Shown here: positions 26,155 through 34,857 of the stretch, in pieces
Layout of the letters: every line of letters begins with the position of its first letter
How positions within the stretch are numbered: the first letter of the stretch is position 1
Assembly: GCF_003967275.1 (NCBI RefSeq)
Contig: NZ_AP018721.1
Location: 1,488,001-1,552,000, forward strand
DNA from: Sulfuritortus calidifontis
Lineage (GTDB): Bacteria > Pseudomonadota > Gammaproteobacteria > Burkholderiales > Thiobacillaceae
DNA: 64,000 nt
Direction of reading: 5' to 3'
Notes under the pieces: generated by a model
The model's database searches: none
What the model was told of the DNA's origin: nothing
The model's input: only the letters and a program-made list of their open reading frames with translations
Made by a program: the position numbers and the translations under genes

Positions 26155-26900
26155 ACCCGGCCAAACGCCGCGCCATCTTCGAACGCCTGCGGGCGGCCAA
26201 TCCCAAGCCGACCACGGAGCTCAACTACCGCACGCCGTTCGAGCTGCTGATCGCCGTGGTGCTCTCGGCCCAGGCCACCGACGTCGGCGTCAACAAGGCC
26301 ACCGCCAGCCTGTTCCAGGTGGCCAATACCCCGGAAAAACTGCTCGCCCTCGGCGAGGAAGGCCTCAAGCGATACATCCGCACCATCGGCCTGTATCAGA
26401 CCAAGGCCAGGAACATCATCGGCCTGTGTCGGCAATTGCTGGAAAAGCACGGCGGCGAGGTGCCGGCCGAACGCGCGGCGCTGGAGGCCCTGCCCGGCGT
26501 CGGCCGCAAGACCGCCAACGTGGTGCTCAACACCGCCTTCGGCCAGCCGACCATCGCGGTCGACACCCATATCTTCCGGGTCGCCAACCGCACCGGTCTG
26601 GCCCCGGGCAACACCGTGCTCGAGGTGGAGCAGAAACTGCTCAAGACCACGCCGGACGAGTTCAAGCACGATGCCCATCACTGGCTGATCCTGCACGGCC
26701 GTTATGTCTGCAAGGCGCGCAAGCCGGATTGCCCGCACTGCCTGATCGCCGATTTGTGCGACAACCCGGTTTTTCCCGCAAACAAAAGCCAACCGCAAAA
26801 GCGGGTTGCGACGAAGGCCAATGCCCGTGAAACGGACATCAAGCCGGCGAAGCCAGGCGGCCAAAGCCGAATCAAGAGCAAAACCCGGGAGGCGGCGTGA
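26151..26900 (+). CDS. nth: Endonuclease III
   Basis: Base-excision repair glycosylase/AP lyase for oxidised pyrimidines, 249 aa. The helix-hairpin-helix [13 protein letters not shown] carries the catalytic lysine, [11 protein letters not shown] the catalytic aspartate, and Cys residues in [17 protein letters not shown] bind the 4Fe-4S cluster. The protein has about 35 extra basic residues after the cluster, partly made of a diverged copy of the palindromic element seen in rnfE and lysS. Cotranscribed with rnf, as in other Proteobacteria. Confidence 0.95.
   Translation: MNPAKRRAIFERLRAANPKPTTELNYRTPFELLIAVVLSAQATDVGVNKATASLFQVANTPEKLLALGEEGLKRYIRTIGLYQTKARNIIGLCRQLLEKHGGEVPAERAALEALPGVGRKTANVVLNTAFGQPTIAVDTHIFRVANRTGLAPGNTVLEVEQKLLKTTPDEFKHDAHHWLILHGRYVCKARKPDCPHCLIADLCDNPVFPANKSQPQKRVATKANARETDIKPAKPGGQSRIKSKTREAA
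26795..26870. repeat. Diverged copy of the rnfE/lysS element inside nth
   Basis: This stretch aligns over 76 bp with the element at 39871-39946, by hand at roughly two thirds identity with a one-base shift near the start. It is read in the same frame: the peptide core runs KAN--E-D-K-A---GQS in both. It encodes the nonconserved C-terminal tail of endonuclease III. The hairpins are less perfect than in the other two copies. Confidence 0.5.
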
Positions 26901-27976
26901 GCATCGCCACCGCCCTGGTGCGCGGCCGCCTCGCCCGGACCGAGCTGGTGCACGAGGCGGTAGAGACCGCGCTCGACCGCGCCGGCCTGCGCTATGCCAA
27001 TGCCGTGCTGCTGTTTTTGTCCGACCACTACGCCCAGGAACCGAACCCCGCCCTGCACGAGGCCGCCCGCGTCGCCGGCTGCCTGCAGATCGACGGCTGC
27101 AGCGCCGCCGGCCTGTTCACCGAGAACGCACGGGCCATGAGCGAGCCGGCCGTGGCGGCCATGGTCTTCGGCGGCGATATCCAGCTCAAGCACGCCATGC
27201 CCGGTGACGAGCCGGTGCTGTCCTTCGCCGCCCCCGGCGGGCTCGACCTCACCTGGCTGGAGCGCGACGAAGTCCGCTTCGGCGCGGTCGCCAGCGACAG
27301 CGACGGCCAGGGGCCGTTCCGGGTCTGGAGCAGCGGCCGGGTGCAACCCGGTGGCCATTGCGGCCTCGCCTTCGGCGGCGTCCGTTTGCGCCTCGGCCTG
27401 TCGCAGGGCGCGCGCCCCTTGTCGGAGCCGCAGGAGATCACCCGGGTAATCGGCAACGACATCATGGCGGTCGCCGGCAGGATGGCCCTGGCCAGCCTGG
27501 CCCAGGCCCTGCCCCAGCTTGGTCAGTCCATCGAAGGCATGCCGCTGCATCTGTTCATGGCTGGCGTCACCCACGGCGAGCCGGAGGGCGCCCTGGCCGA
27601 GGGCCGTTACCAGTTGCTGCCCATCCTCTCGGCCAACCCGGACAACGGCGTGGTCACCGTCCCGGCCCAGCTCGCGGAAGGCGACCAGCTGTTCTGGGCC
27701 GTGCGCCAGCCCGACGCGGCCGAGCAGGACCTGCGCCTCATGCTCGACCGCCTGGGCAGCGACACCCTGGAGGCGCCCGCCTTCGGCCTGTTCTTCCCCT
27801 GCCTCGGCCGCGGCCCCGCCTTCTACGGCGGCGAGGACCGCGATCTGGCCCTCATCGCCGAGCGCTATCCCGAACTGCCGCTGATCGGCTTCTACGGCAA
27901 CGGCGAGATCGCCCGGCTCAACGGCATGAACCGTCTGCTGCAATACAGCGCAGTATTGGGCTTGGGCTACCTCTGA
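26897..27976 (+). CDS. FIST domain protein
   Basis: 359 aa matching the FIST_N and FIST_C pair, a proposed small-ligand sensory module (possibly amino acids). The N-terminal domain runs from about 30, with IDGCSAAGLFTE; the C-terminal domain (about 220-355) has LFFPCLGRGPAFYGG and PLIGFYGNGEIA. No transmembrane or output domain, so it probably works through a partner. A GTG start after a GGGAGG site overlaps the nth stop, so it is translationally coupled. Confidence 0.87.
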   Translation: MSIATALVRGRLARTELVHEAVETALDRAGLRYANAVLLFLSDHYAQEPNPALHEAARVAGCLQIDGCSAAGLFTENARAMSEPAVAAMVFGGDIQLKHAMPGDEPVLSFAAPGGLDLTWLERDEVRFGAVASDSDGQGPFRVWSSGRVQPGGHCGLAFGGVRLRLGLSQGARPLSEPQEITRVIGNDIMAVAGRMALASLAQALPQLGQSIEGMPLHLFMAGVTHGEPEGALAEGRYQLLPILSANPDNGVVTVPAQLAEGDQLFWAVRQPDAAEQDLRLMLDRLGSDTLEAPAFGLFFPCLGRGPAFYGGEDRDLALIAERYPELPLIGFYGNGEIARLNGMNRLLQYSAVLGLGYL

Positions 27977-27978
27977 CC

Positions 27979-28407
27979 ATGTTCGACCCCAGCCGGGAAC
28001 AGGCCCGCCGCTTCCTGATCGAGGCCTGGCGCAAGTATCGCGAACGCTCGGTGATGACCGAGCTGGAACTGCTGGCGGCCGAGCATATTGCCCACCACCC
28101 GGAATACCACGCCATCCTTGAAGCCGGCGAGGACAGCCTCGACCGGGAATGGCTGCCGGAGCTGGGCGAGACCAACCCCTTCCTCCACCTCTCGCTGCAC
28201 CTGACCATCTCCGAGCAGTTGTCGATCGACCAGCCGCCGGGGATCAAGGCCGCCTACGAACGCCTGCTGCAGCGCACTCAGGACCCGCATGCCGCGCAGC
28301 ACCTCATCATGGACTGCCTGGCCGAGGTGGTCTGGCAGGCGCAGCGCAACCGCAGCCAGCCGGACGGCCTGGCCTATCTGGAGTGTCTGAATAGGAAATC
28401 GCGCTAG
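27979..28407 (+). CDS. DUF1841 family protein
   Basis: 142-aa soluble protein. The opening MFDPSREQARRFLIEAWRKY and the NPFLHLSLHLTISEQ segment identify the DUF1841 family, of unknown function. It starts 2 bp after the FIST gene stop and is the last gene of this rightward run; the converging parA gene ends 7 bp away. Confidence 0.87.
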   Translation: MFDPSREQARRFLIEAWRKYRERSVMTELELLAAEHIAHHPEYHAILEAGEDSLDREWLPELGETNPFLHLSLHLTISEQLSIDQPPGIKAAYERLLQRTQDPHAAQHLIMDCLAEVVWQAQRNRSQPDGLAYLECLNRKSR

Positions 28408-28414
28408 GGGCGCG

Positions 28415-29077
28415 TCAGGTATTGTCGATTCTGCGCAGCAGCGCCAGCACCCGGCGCTTGAGGAAGTCGACTTCTTTCGCCGCCATCTGGGCGCGGCTGC
28501 CCAGGCCCTCGATGCTGTGGCCCTCGGTCGCGCACTCCTTGTAGACCGTGCGCTGGCGCAGGGTCGCCGACAAGAGAGGGATGCCGAAGTCGGGCAACAG
28601 ACCGATCACCTCGCGCGAGATCAGGGTATTCGGCTGCAACTGGTTCATCACCAGCCGGGCCTGCAGCGTCGGGTTCTTCTCCTGGGCCCGGAAGATGGCC
28701 TCGCGGATCATCTCCGAGGCCCAGAGATCGAGCGGCGACGGGATCACCGGCACCAGAGCCAGATGCGCCAGCTTCAGCGCGCTCTCGGTCACCGGGGCGG
28801 TCGCCGCCGGCGGGCTGTCGATCACGATGTAGTCGTATTCTTCCAGGCGCCGGCGCAACTCCTTGTGCAGCTTGCCCTCCTCGCCGGAGACGTCCTCGAC
28901 GTCGGCCGGGAAGGCGTCGCCGGCGCTGGCCCAGCGCAGGGAGGTGTTCTGCGGGTCGGCATCGGCCACCATGACGCGGTGGCCGGCATCGCCCAGGCTG
29001 CCGGCCAGGAGCATGGCCAGGGTGGTCTTGCCCGAGCCGCCCTTCTGGTTGACGACTGCGATCACTTTTGCTGCCAT
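28415..29077 (-). CDS. ParA-family ATPase
   Basis: 220 aa with the deviant Walker A KGGSGKTT (about 12-19), DADPQNTSLRW and the YIVIDSPPA Walker B. This is the MinD/ParA class that positions cargo on nucleoid or membrane. No parB or partition site is visible. It lies 4 bp after the ferredoxin-reductase gene and so forms an operon with it. The cargo is unknown; chromosome segregation seems unlikely from this context. Confidence 0.87.
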   Translation of the reverse strand: MAAKVIAVVNQKGGSGKTTLAMLLAGSLGDAGHRVMVADADPQNTSLRWASAGDAFPADVEDVSGEEGKLHKELRRRLEEYDYIVIDSPPAATAPVTESALKLAHLALVPVIPSPLDLWASEMIREAIFRAQEKNPTLQARLVMNQLQPNTLISREVIGLLPDFGIPLLSATLRQRTVYKECATEGHSIEGLGSRAQMAAKEVDFLKRRVLALLRRIDNT

Positions 29078-29081
29078 GGCT

Positions 29082-30536
29082 TCACTCTATCCTTTCCATA
29101 TGCCAGCCCAGCATCGACATGCCCCGGTCCAGCGCCGCCTGGCGTGCCGCCTGGAGGAACTCGGCCGGCCCCGCGGCATAGATGTCACAACGCGCGAGGT
29201 CGGGATGCTCGGCATAGATACTTTCGATCACCCGGGCCAGCCCCTCTTTTGCGAACAGCGGCTGGTAATGGAAATTGTCCAGCGCATCGCCCCAGGAGCG
29301 GCACAGGTTTTCCTGGTAGTGTACCAAGCGATCGCTGACCCAATACAGATGCATGGAATCGGCCACCTCCAGCGACATCACGTGCTGGACCAGGCTCTTG
29401 ATTGGGGCGAAACCCTCGTCCCAGGCGAGGAAGATCACCGGCCGCCGAGAATCGAGCTTGACCACGAAATCGCCTTCCGGCCCGGTCAGGGTGACCGTGT
29501 CCTCCTTGTGCAGGCTATCGAAGGCCCGGCGCGAGAAGTTGCGGTTGTCGCGCCGGACGTGGATCTCGATGTGGCGGTCCTCGCAGGGGCAACTGGCAAT
29601 GTGGTAGTCGCCCTCGACGCCGTCGATGCTCAGCTTGATCCGCTGCCCTGCCAGGAAGCGCAGGCGCTGGCTGCGCGGGGTAACCAGGTGCAGGGCCAGC
29701 AGGTCGTCGGCCAGCGGCTCGATATTGCGCAGGCGGGTCTGGATGATCTGTTGCGGGATGTCCTCGGCCCCAGCCACCTGGGCCTCGATCACCACATCGG
29801 TCACCGCCGTGTAGGAGCAGAGCAGGAATCCGCCATTGGCCTTCTCCGGTTCGCTCAGGACAAAGTCATAGGGGTGGACCTTCTTGACCTGGCCGGAGAC
29901 CAGGCGCGCCTTGCATTCGCCGCAATTGCCGGTGCTGCAGCCGTAGTTGAGCGGGATGCCGGCCCGCAGGGCCGCCTCCAGCAGGGTATCGTTGCCCTCG
30001 ACGAAGAAGTCGTGGCCCGAAGGCTGCACGGTGACATGGACCGACATGATGCGCATCACACTCTCCTCGGCCAGCAGGGATTGCCCGCGCCCGGCCTCCA
30101 CCGGTGCGGCATTGAGCTGCTGGCGTAATTGATGCTTGAGCGCAAGCAGGGCCGCCGCGGGCTCGCCACCCAGGTCGGCCGCCACGTCGCCCATCTGCTT
30201 GCACAGCCAGTCGAACACCTGGTCGTAGTGCCGCAGCAGGGACCTGGCCGCACCGAATTCCTTGCCCAGCTCGTACAGGCGCTCGGCCAGCACTTCCTTG
30301 TCCGGCAGGGTCCGCTCCAGGATGCGCTTGGCGAAGGCGCGCTCCTTGATCTGGTTGACATGCGCCAGCTCGCCTTCGTCCTGCCAATGGACATCGGGAA
30401 AAACGCGCAGCAACTCCTCCAGTTCGATCATGCCATCGAAGGTATCGAGTTCGCCCTGCTGAATCATCTTTTGCAGGGCGCTGCGGGTCACGCCGACCAG
30501 ACGCGCCACACGGGAGAGCGGGAGATAATGCGCCAT
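29082..30536 (-). CDS. Ferredoxin-reductase fused to an N-terminal HTH-like domain
   Basis: 484 aa. Residues 1-45 resemble a MerR-like helix-turn-helix (LSRVARLVGVTRSALQKMI). A helical region follows to about 155. Then comes a plant-type 2Fe-2S ferredoxin domain with CSTGNCGECKARL and a fourth Cys in LLCSY, and a ferredoxin-NADP-reductase-like FAD/NAD module to the end. The redox half is like the reductases of multicomponent oxygenases, but no oxygenase is near. Cotranscribed with parA. The role of the N-terminal part is inferred from pattern only. Confidence 0.75.
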   Translation of the reverse strand: MAHYLPLSRVARLVGVTRSALQKMIQQGELDTFDGMIELEELLRVFPDVHWQDEGELAHVNQIKERAFAKRILERTLPDKEVLAERLYELGKEFGAARSLLRHYDQVFDWLCKQMGDVAADLGGEPAAALLALKHQLRQQLNAAPVEAGRGQSLLAEESVMRIMSVHVTVQPSGHDFFVEGNDTLLEAALRAGIPLNYGCSTGNCGECKARLVSGQVKKVHPYDFVLSEPEKANGGFLLCSYTAVTDVVIEAQVAGAEDIPQQIIQTRLRNIEPLADDLLALHLVTPRSQRLRFLAGQRIKLSIDGVEGDYHIASCPCEDRHIEIHVRRDNRNFSRRAFDSLHKEDTVTLTGPEGDFVVKLDSRRPVIFLAWDEGFAPIKSLVQHVMSLEVADSMHLYWVSDRLVHYQENLCRSWGDALDNFHYQPLFAKEGLARVIESIYAEHPDLARCDIYAAGPAEFLQAARQAALDRGMSMLGWHMERIE

Positions 30537-30568
30537 GGAGTTATCATAGCCGCCCCGGCGCCGTTCTG

Positions 30569-32284
30569 ATGTTCGTCGATCCCATGCTCAAGCTGAAATC
30601 CCGTCCCTGGTCTCCTGCCGTTGCGCAAAAGCTGCAGGCTGCCGGCCAGCCGCCGCTGATCGCCCGGCTCTATGCCGCCCGCGGCATCCAGGAGCCCAAC
30701 GAAATCCGCCAGCGCCTGGCCGAGCTGGAGCCGCACGAACGCCTGCGCAACAGCGACACGGCCGCCGCCCGCCTGGCCGATGCCATCGAAGGCGGTGAGA
30801 AACTGCTGGTCGTGGCCGACTACGACGCCGACGGCGCCACCGCCTGCGCGGTCGCCGTCGCCGGCCTGCGTAGCCTGGGCGCCACGGTCGACTATCTGGT
30901 GCCCAACCGCTTCGACTACGGCTACGGCCTGTCGCCCGAGATCGTGCGCCTGGCCGCCGAGCGCAGGCCCGATCTCATCGTCACCGTGGACAACGGCATC
31001 GCCGCCCACGCCGGGGTCGACGAGGCGAAGCGGCTGGGCATCGAGGTCATCGTCACCGACCACCACCTGCCGGGCGACACCTTGCCCGAGGCCCTGATCG
31101 TCAATCCCAACCAGCCCGGCTGCGGCTTTCCCAGCAAGCATCTGGCCGGGGTTGGCGTCATGTTCTATCTGCTCGCCGCCCTGCGCGCCGAACTGCGCCG
31201 GCGCGGCCGCTTCGCCGGCCGGGAGGAGCCCAATCTGGCCGAGCTGCTCGACCTGGTCGCCCTGGGCACGGTGGCCGACGTGGTCCGGCTCGATGCCAAC
31301 AACCGCCTCCTGGTGGCCCAGGGCCTCGGCCGCATGCGCCGCGGCCTCGCCCGGCCCGGCATCGAGGCCCTGTTCCGTGCCGCCGGCCGCAGCCCGCAGC
31401 GGGCCAGCGTCTACGACCTGGGCTTCGTTCTCGGCCCCCGGCTCAATGCCGCCGGCCGACTGACCGACATGAGCTTGGGCATCGAGTGCCTGCTCGCCGG
31501 CGACGCGATGGCGGCCGAGCGCCTGGCGCGCGAACTCGACCGGCTCAATCGCGAGCGGCGCGAGATCGAGGCCGAAATGCAGGAACAGGCCCTGGCCCTG
31601 CTCGAAGGCATCGACGTCGCCGAAGGCGCCAGTCTCTGCCTCTATGACCCGGCCTGGCACCAGGGTGTGATCGGCCTGCTCGCCTCGCGCCTGAAGGAGC
31701 GCCATCATCGGCCGACCATCGTGTTCGCCGACGGCGGCGATGGCCTGATCAAGGGCTCGGGCCGCTCCATCGCCGGCCTGCATCTGCGCGATGCCCTGGA
31801 CCTGGTCGACCGCCGCAATCCCGGCCTGATCCTCAAGTTCGGCGGCCACGCCATGGCTGCCGGCCTGACGCTGAAAGCGGCCGATTTCCCCCCCTTCGCC
31901 GAAGGATTCGAACAGGTAGCCCGCGAACTGATCGCGCCGGCCGAGCTGGAACGGGTGATCGAGACCGACGGCCCGCTGGCCGGCGAGGAATGCACCCTGG
32001 CCAACGCCCTCGCCCTGCATCAGGGCGTGTGGGGCCAGGGCTTCCCCCAGCCGAGCTTCCATGGCGAATTCGCCGTGCAGTCCCAGCGCCTGATCGCCGA
32101 CAAGCATCTAAAGTTGAAAGTGTCGGACGGCGCCATCGCGGCCGAGGCCATGCTGTTCAACCACGCCGAGCCCCTGCCGGAGCGCATCCAGGCCGTTTAT
32201 CGGCTGGACGTCAACGAATACAACGGCACCCGTTCGCTGCAACTGACTCTGGAGCACTGGGCTCATGGAGCACACAACCCATGA
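30569..32284 (+). CDS. recJ: Single-strand-specific exonuclease RecJ
   Basis: 571-aa 5'-3' exonuclease of recombination and repair. DHH-family motifs are present: VADYDADGATA, VTVDNGIAAH, VTDHHLPG, then the DHHA1 part with GSGRSIAGLHLRDAL and FGGHAMAAGL. The ATG at 30569 is used; an ATG five codons later is possible. Divergent from the reductase gene with only 32 bp between, and overlapping the next gene by ATGA. Confidence 0.95.
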   Translation: MFVDPMLKLKSRPWSPAVAQKLQAAGQPPLIARLYAARGIQEPNEIRQRLAELEPHERLRNSDTAAARLADAIEGGEKLLVVADYDADGATACAVAVAGLRSLGATVDYLVPNRFDYGYGLSPEIVRLAAERRPDLIVTVDNGIAAHAGVDEAKRLGIEVIVTDHHLPGDTLPEALIVNPNQPGCGFPSKHLAGVGVMFYLLAALRAELRRRGRFAGREEPNLAELLDLVALGTVADVVRLDANNRLLVAQGLGRMRRGLARPGIEALFRAAGRSPQRASVYDLGFVLGPRLNAAGRLTDMSLGIECLLAGDAMAAERLARELDRLNRERREIEAEMQEQALALLEGIDVAEGASLCLYDPAWHQGVIGLLASRLKERHHRPTIVFADGGDGLIKGSGRSIAGLHLRDALDLVDRRNPGLILKFGGHAMAAGLTLKAADFPPFAEGFEQVARELIAPAELERVIETDGPLAGEECTLANALALHQGVWGQGFPQPSFHGEFAVQSQRLIADKHLKLKVSDGAIAAEAMLFNHAEPLPERIQAVYRLDVNEYNGTRSLQLTLEHWAHGAHNP

Positions 32285-33531
32285 CTGAGTTGATCCAGAC
32301 CTTGTGGCCCTGGTCGGCCTTCGTCATCAGCCTGGCCATCGGCCTTCTGATCGGCCTGGAGCGCGAACGCTCGCCGGCGGCCAAGGCCGGCCTGCGCACC
32401 TTCTCCCTGGTCGCCCTGGCCGGCACCATCGGTGCCCTGCTCGGCGACAGGACCGGCCAGCCCTGGCTGCTGGCGGCCGGCCTCCTGATCCTGGGCGGCA
32501 TGATGATCGCCGCCTATCTGCGCGGCGAAGAGGCGGAGGATCCTGGCACCACCACCATCGCCGCGGTCGTGGTCTGCTATGGCCTGGGCGCCATGATCTG
32601 GTATGGCCTCTACGACATCGCCGTCGCCCTGGCCATCACCGCCACCGCCCTGCTCTACTTCAAGACCGAACTGCGCGGCGCAAGCCAGCGCCTGTCGCGC
32701 AAGGATCTCGTCTCGATCCTGCAGTTCGCCGTGCTCTCCTTCGTCATCCTGCCGGTGCTGCCCAACCAGGAATATGGCCCCTACCACGCGCTCAATCCCC
32801 ATCACATCTGGCTGATGGTGGTATTGATCTCCGGCCTGTCGCTGGTCGGCTACGCCGCCCTGCGCCTGGGTGGCCACCGTTACGGCACACTGCTGACCGG
32901 CTTCTTCGGCGGCACCGTCTCCAGCACCGCCACCACCCTGGCTTTCGCCCGCAACAGCAAAGAGAACCCCCATCTCACCGGCATCGCGGCGCTGATCATC
33001 CTGATCGCCAACCTGGTCGTCCTCCTGCGCATCTCCATCGTCATCGGTGTGGTCATGCCTGGCCTCTGGCTGCCCCTGAGCAGCATGCTGCTGGGTGGCC
33101 TGCTGGCCGGATCGGCCTTCGTCTACCTGCTCTGGCGGCGCCAGGAGGAGCGGCCCGCGCCGCCGGAACTGGTAGTCGCCAACCCGGCCGAGATCCGTTC
33201 CGCCCTGAGCTTCGGCGGCTTGTTCGCGCTGGTGCTGTTCGCCGCCGCCTGGCTGAACGATGTGGTCGGCAAGCAGGGCATCTATGCCGTCGCCCTGATC
33301 TCGGGCCTGACCGATGTCGATGCCATCACCCTGTCCAGTTTGCGCCTGTACGAGTTGGGCAACCTGGGAACCAAGCAGACGGCGGCGACCATCTTGATCG
33401 CCCTGCTCGCCAACATCGTGTTCAAGTGCGCCATGGCCAGCGGCATCAGCGGCCTCGCGCTGGCCCGACAGATCCTCCCGGGCATGGCCGCCGTGGCCGG
33501 CGGCCTGGCCGTGGCCTGGTGGTTGATTTAG
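32281..33531 (+). CDS. MgtC/DUF4010 membrane protein
   Basis: 416 aa, about eleven to twelve hydrophobic spans. The N-terminal part matches the MgtC/SapB fold (AIGLLIGLERER, GLRTFSLVALAGTIGALLG), and the C-terminal half is DUF4010 with GFFGGTVSSTATTLAFA and ISGLTDVDAITLS. The transported or sensed species is unknown. Overlaps the recJ stop; ends 19 bp before the converging HDOD gene. Confidence 0.87.
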   Translation: MTELIQTLWPWSAFVISLAIGLLIGLERERSPAAKAGLRTFSLVALAGTIGALLGDRTGQPWLLAAGLLILGGMMIAAYLRGEEAEDPGTTTIAAVVVCYGLGAMIWYGLYDIAVALAITATALLYFKTELRGASQRLSRKDLVSILQFAVLSFVILPVLPNQEYGPYHALNPHHIWLMVVLISGLSLVGYAALRLGGHRYGTLLTGFFGGTVSSTATTLAFARNSKENPHLTGIAALIILIANLVVLLRISIVIGVVMPGLWLPLSSMLLGGLLAGSAFVYLLWRRQEERPAPPELVVANPAEIRSALSFGGLFALVLFAAAWLNDVVGKQGIYAVALISGLTDVDAITLSSLRLYELGNLGTKQTAATILIALLANIVFKCAMASGISGLALARQILPGMAAVAGGLAVAWWLI

Positions 33532-33550
33532 TTTTCCCGAAACAGCCGGC

Positions 33551-34855
33551 TCAGGTGAGCAGTTCTTCGGCCCAGATCAGGGCCTCGACATGGGCCAGGT
33601 TGACCTCTTCGGCGGAGCGGCCGACCCGGCCGGCCAGCGCCTCGACCGCCTCCTGATCGAACCCCTCGCAGGCCTCGGCCAGCAAGAGATAGGGCGCGTA
33701 GGCCCCGCTACGCTGAAGCAGGCCGTCGACCACGCCCTGTGGCAGATGCAGGCCGTCGATGGCGCGCTGCATGGGCAGATTGAGCAGGGCATCGATCAGC
33801 GAAAGCATGCCCAGGATGAACAACCGGCCGCGCTCGGCCATGGGCACCTGGCCCTTGCCCAGGTTCTCGACCAGCCGCGCACGCACCACCGCGTTTCTCA
33901 GCAGGGCCTGGCTGCGGGCGTCCGATTCGCCACCGGCGAACAGGAGCAAGGTCAGCCAGCGATACAACTGCTCGTGACCGAGGTACATCAGGGCATGGGC
34001 AATCGACTGGATGGGCTGGTTCAGCATCAGGGCGGGCGAATTGAGATAGCGCAACAGCTTGTAGCTCAGCCCGGCATCGGTTTTGAATTTCGCCTCGACC
34101 TCGGCGATCTCGGCGCCATTCATCACGCTGTTGAGCAGGTCCATGAGCCGGGCCCGACTGCCATACAGGCGGTGCGCCGCGGCCGGCTGCAGGCTGGCCA
34201 GGTGATAGCCCTGGAACAACTGGAAACCGGTCTTCTTGCAGGCCCGGAATGCCTCGTCGGTATCGACCCCGGCGGCAACGATGCGAGCGGCCGGATATTG
34301 GCCGCGAGCGCGGTCGTAACGCTGCGCCAGCGCCAGGGCATCGCCCTGATTGACGTCGATCCGCACATAGCGCCAGATCGCCGCCGGCAGGGCGGCGGCT
34401 GCGACGCTGTCTTCGTCGTTGAGGGCCAGGCGCGCACCGAGGCTGGCGAGATCGAGCAGGCGATCCCGGCCGGCCGTCGACAGCGCGGCAAGGTCGCGCA
34501 CCACGAGCACGATGCTCGCAGGCAAGCGATCGAGGGACAGGCCGGTCAGGCTGGCGGCATCGACCGCGAGGAAGCTCAGATAGCGGTCGCCCAGGGCCTG
34601 CTGCAGGCCCGAGGTGCGGGCACTGGCCAGCAGCCATTCGTCGCGCATCTGCTGCAGGCTTTGCGCCCCGGCCGCCACCGGCACCGGGACGTTTTTCTGC
34701 ACGCCGAACTCATAGCCGATCAGCCGGTGTCCGGCGTCGAGAATGGGTTGCCGGGTCAGAAAGCGCAGCGGGCCGGAAGCGCGCGCTGGCGATTTGTCCG
34801 TGCCGCTGCGCCCAAGCAATTGCAAATGACTCGCCGGCATCTCCTTTTTCACCAT
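33551..34855 (-). CDS. EAL-like/HDOD signalling protein
   Basis: 434 aa: an N-terminal EAL-like domain without the catalytic EAL motif (RQPILDAGHRLIGYEFGV) and a C-terminal HDOD domain (about 215-410). This is the YuxH-like arrangement. c-di-GMP hydrolysis is not expected; binding or protein contact is more likely. The ATG is 2 bp after the DUF1631 stop, and the c-di-GMP riboswitch upstream governs both genes. A longer frame overlapping DUF1631 is not supported. Confidence 0.85.
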   Translation of the reverse strand: MVKKEMPASHLQLLGRSGTDKSPARASGPLRFLTRQPILDAGHRLIGYEFGVQKNVPVPVAAGAQSLQQMRDEWLLASARTSGLQQALGDRYLSFLAVDAASLTGLSLDRLPASIVLVVRDLAALSTAGRDRLLDLASLGARLALNDEDSVAAAALPAAIWRYVRIDVNQGDALALAQRYDRARGQYPAARIVAAGVDTDEAFRACKKTGFQLFQGYHLASLQPAAAHRLYGSRARLMDLLNSVMNGAEIAEVEAKFKTDAGLSYKLLRYLNSPALMLNQPIQSIAHALMYLGHEQLYRWLTLLLFAGGESDARSQALLRNAVVRARLVENLGKGQVPMAERGRLFILGMLSLIDALLNLPMQRAIDGLHLPQGVVDGLLQRSGAYAPYLLLAEACEGFDQEAVEALAGRVGRSAEEVNLAHVEALIWAEELLT

Positions 34856-34857
34856 GA

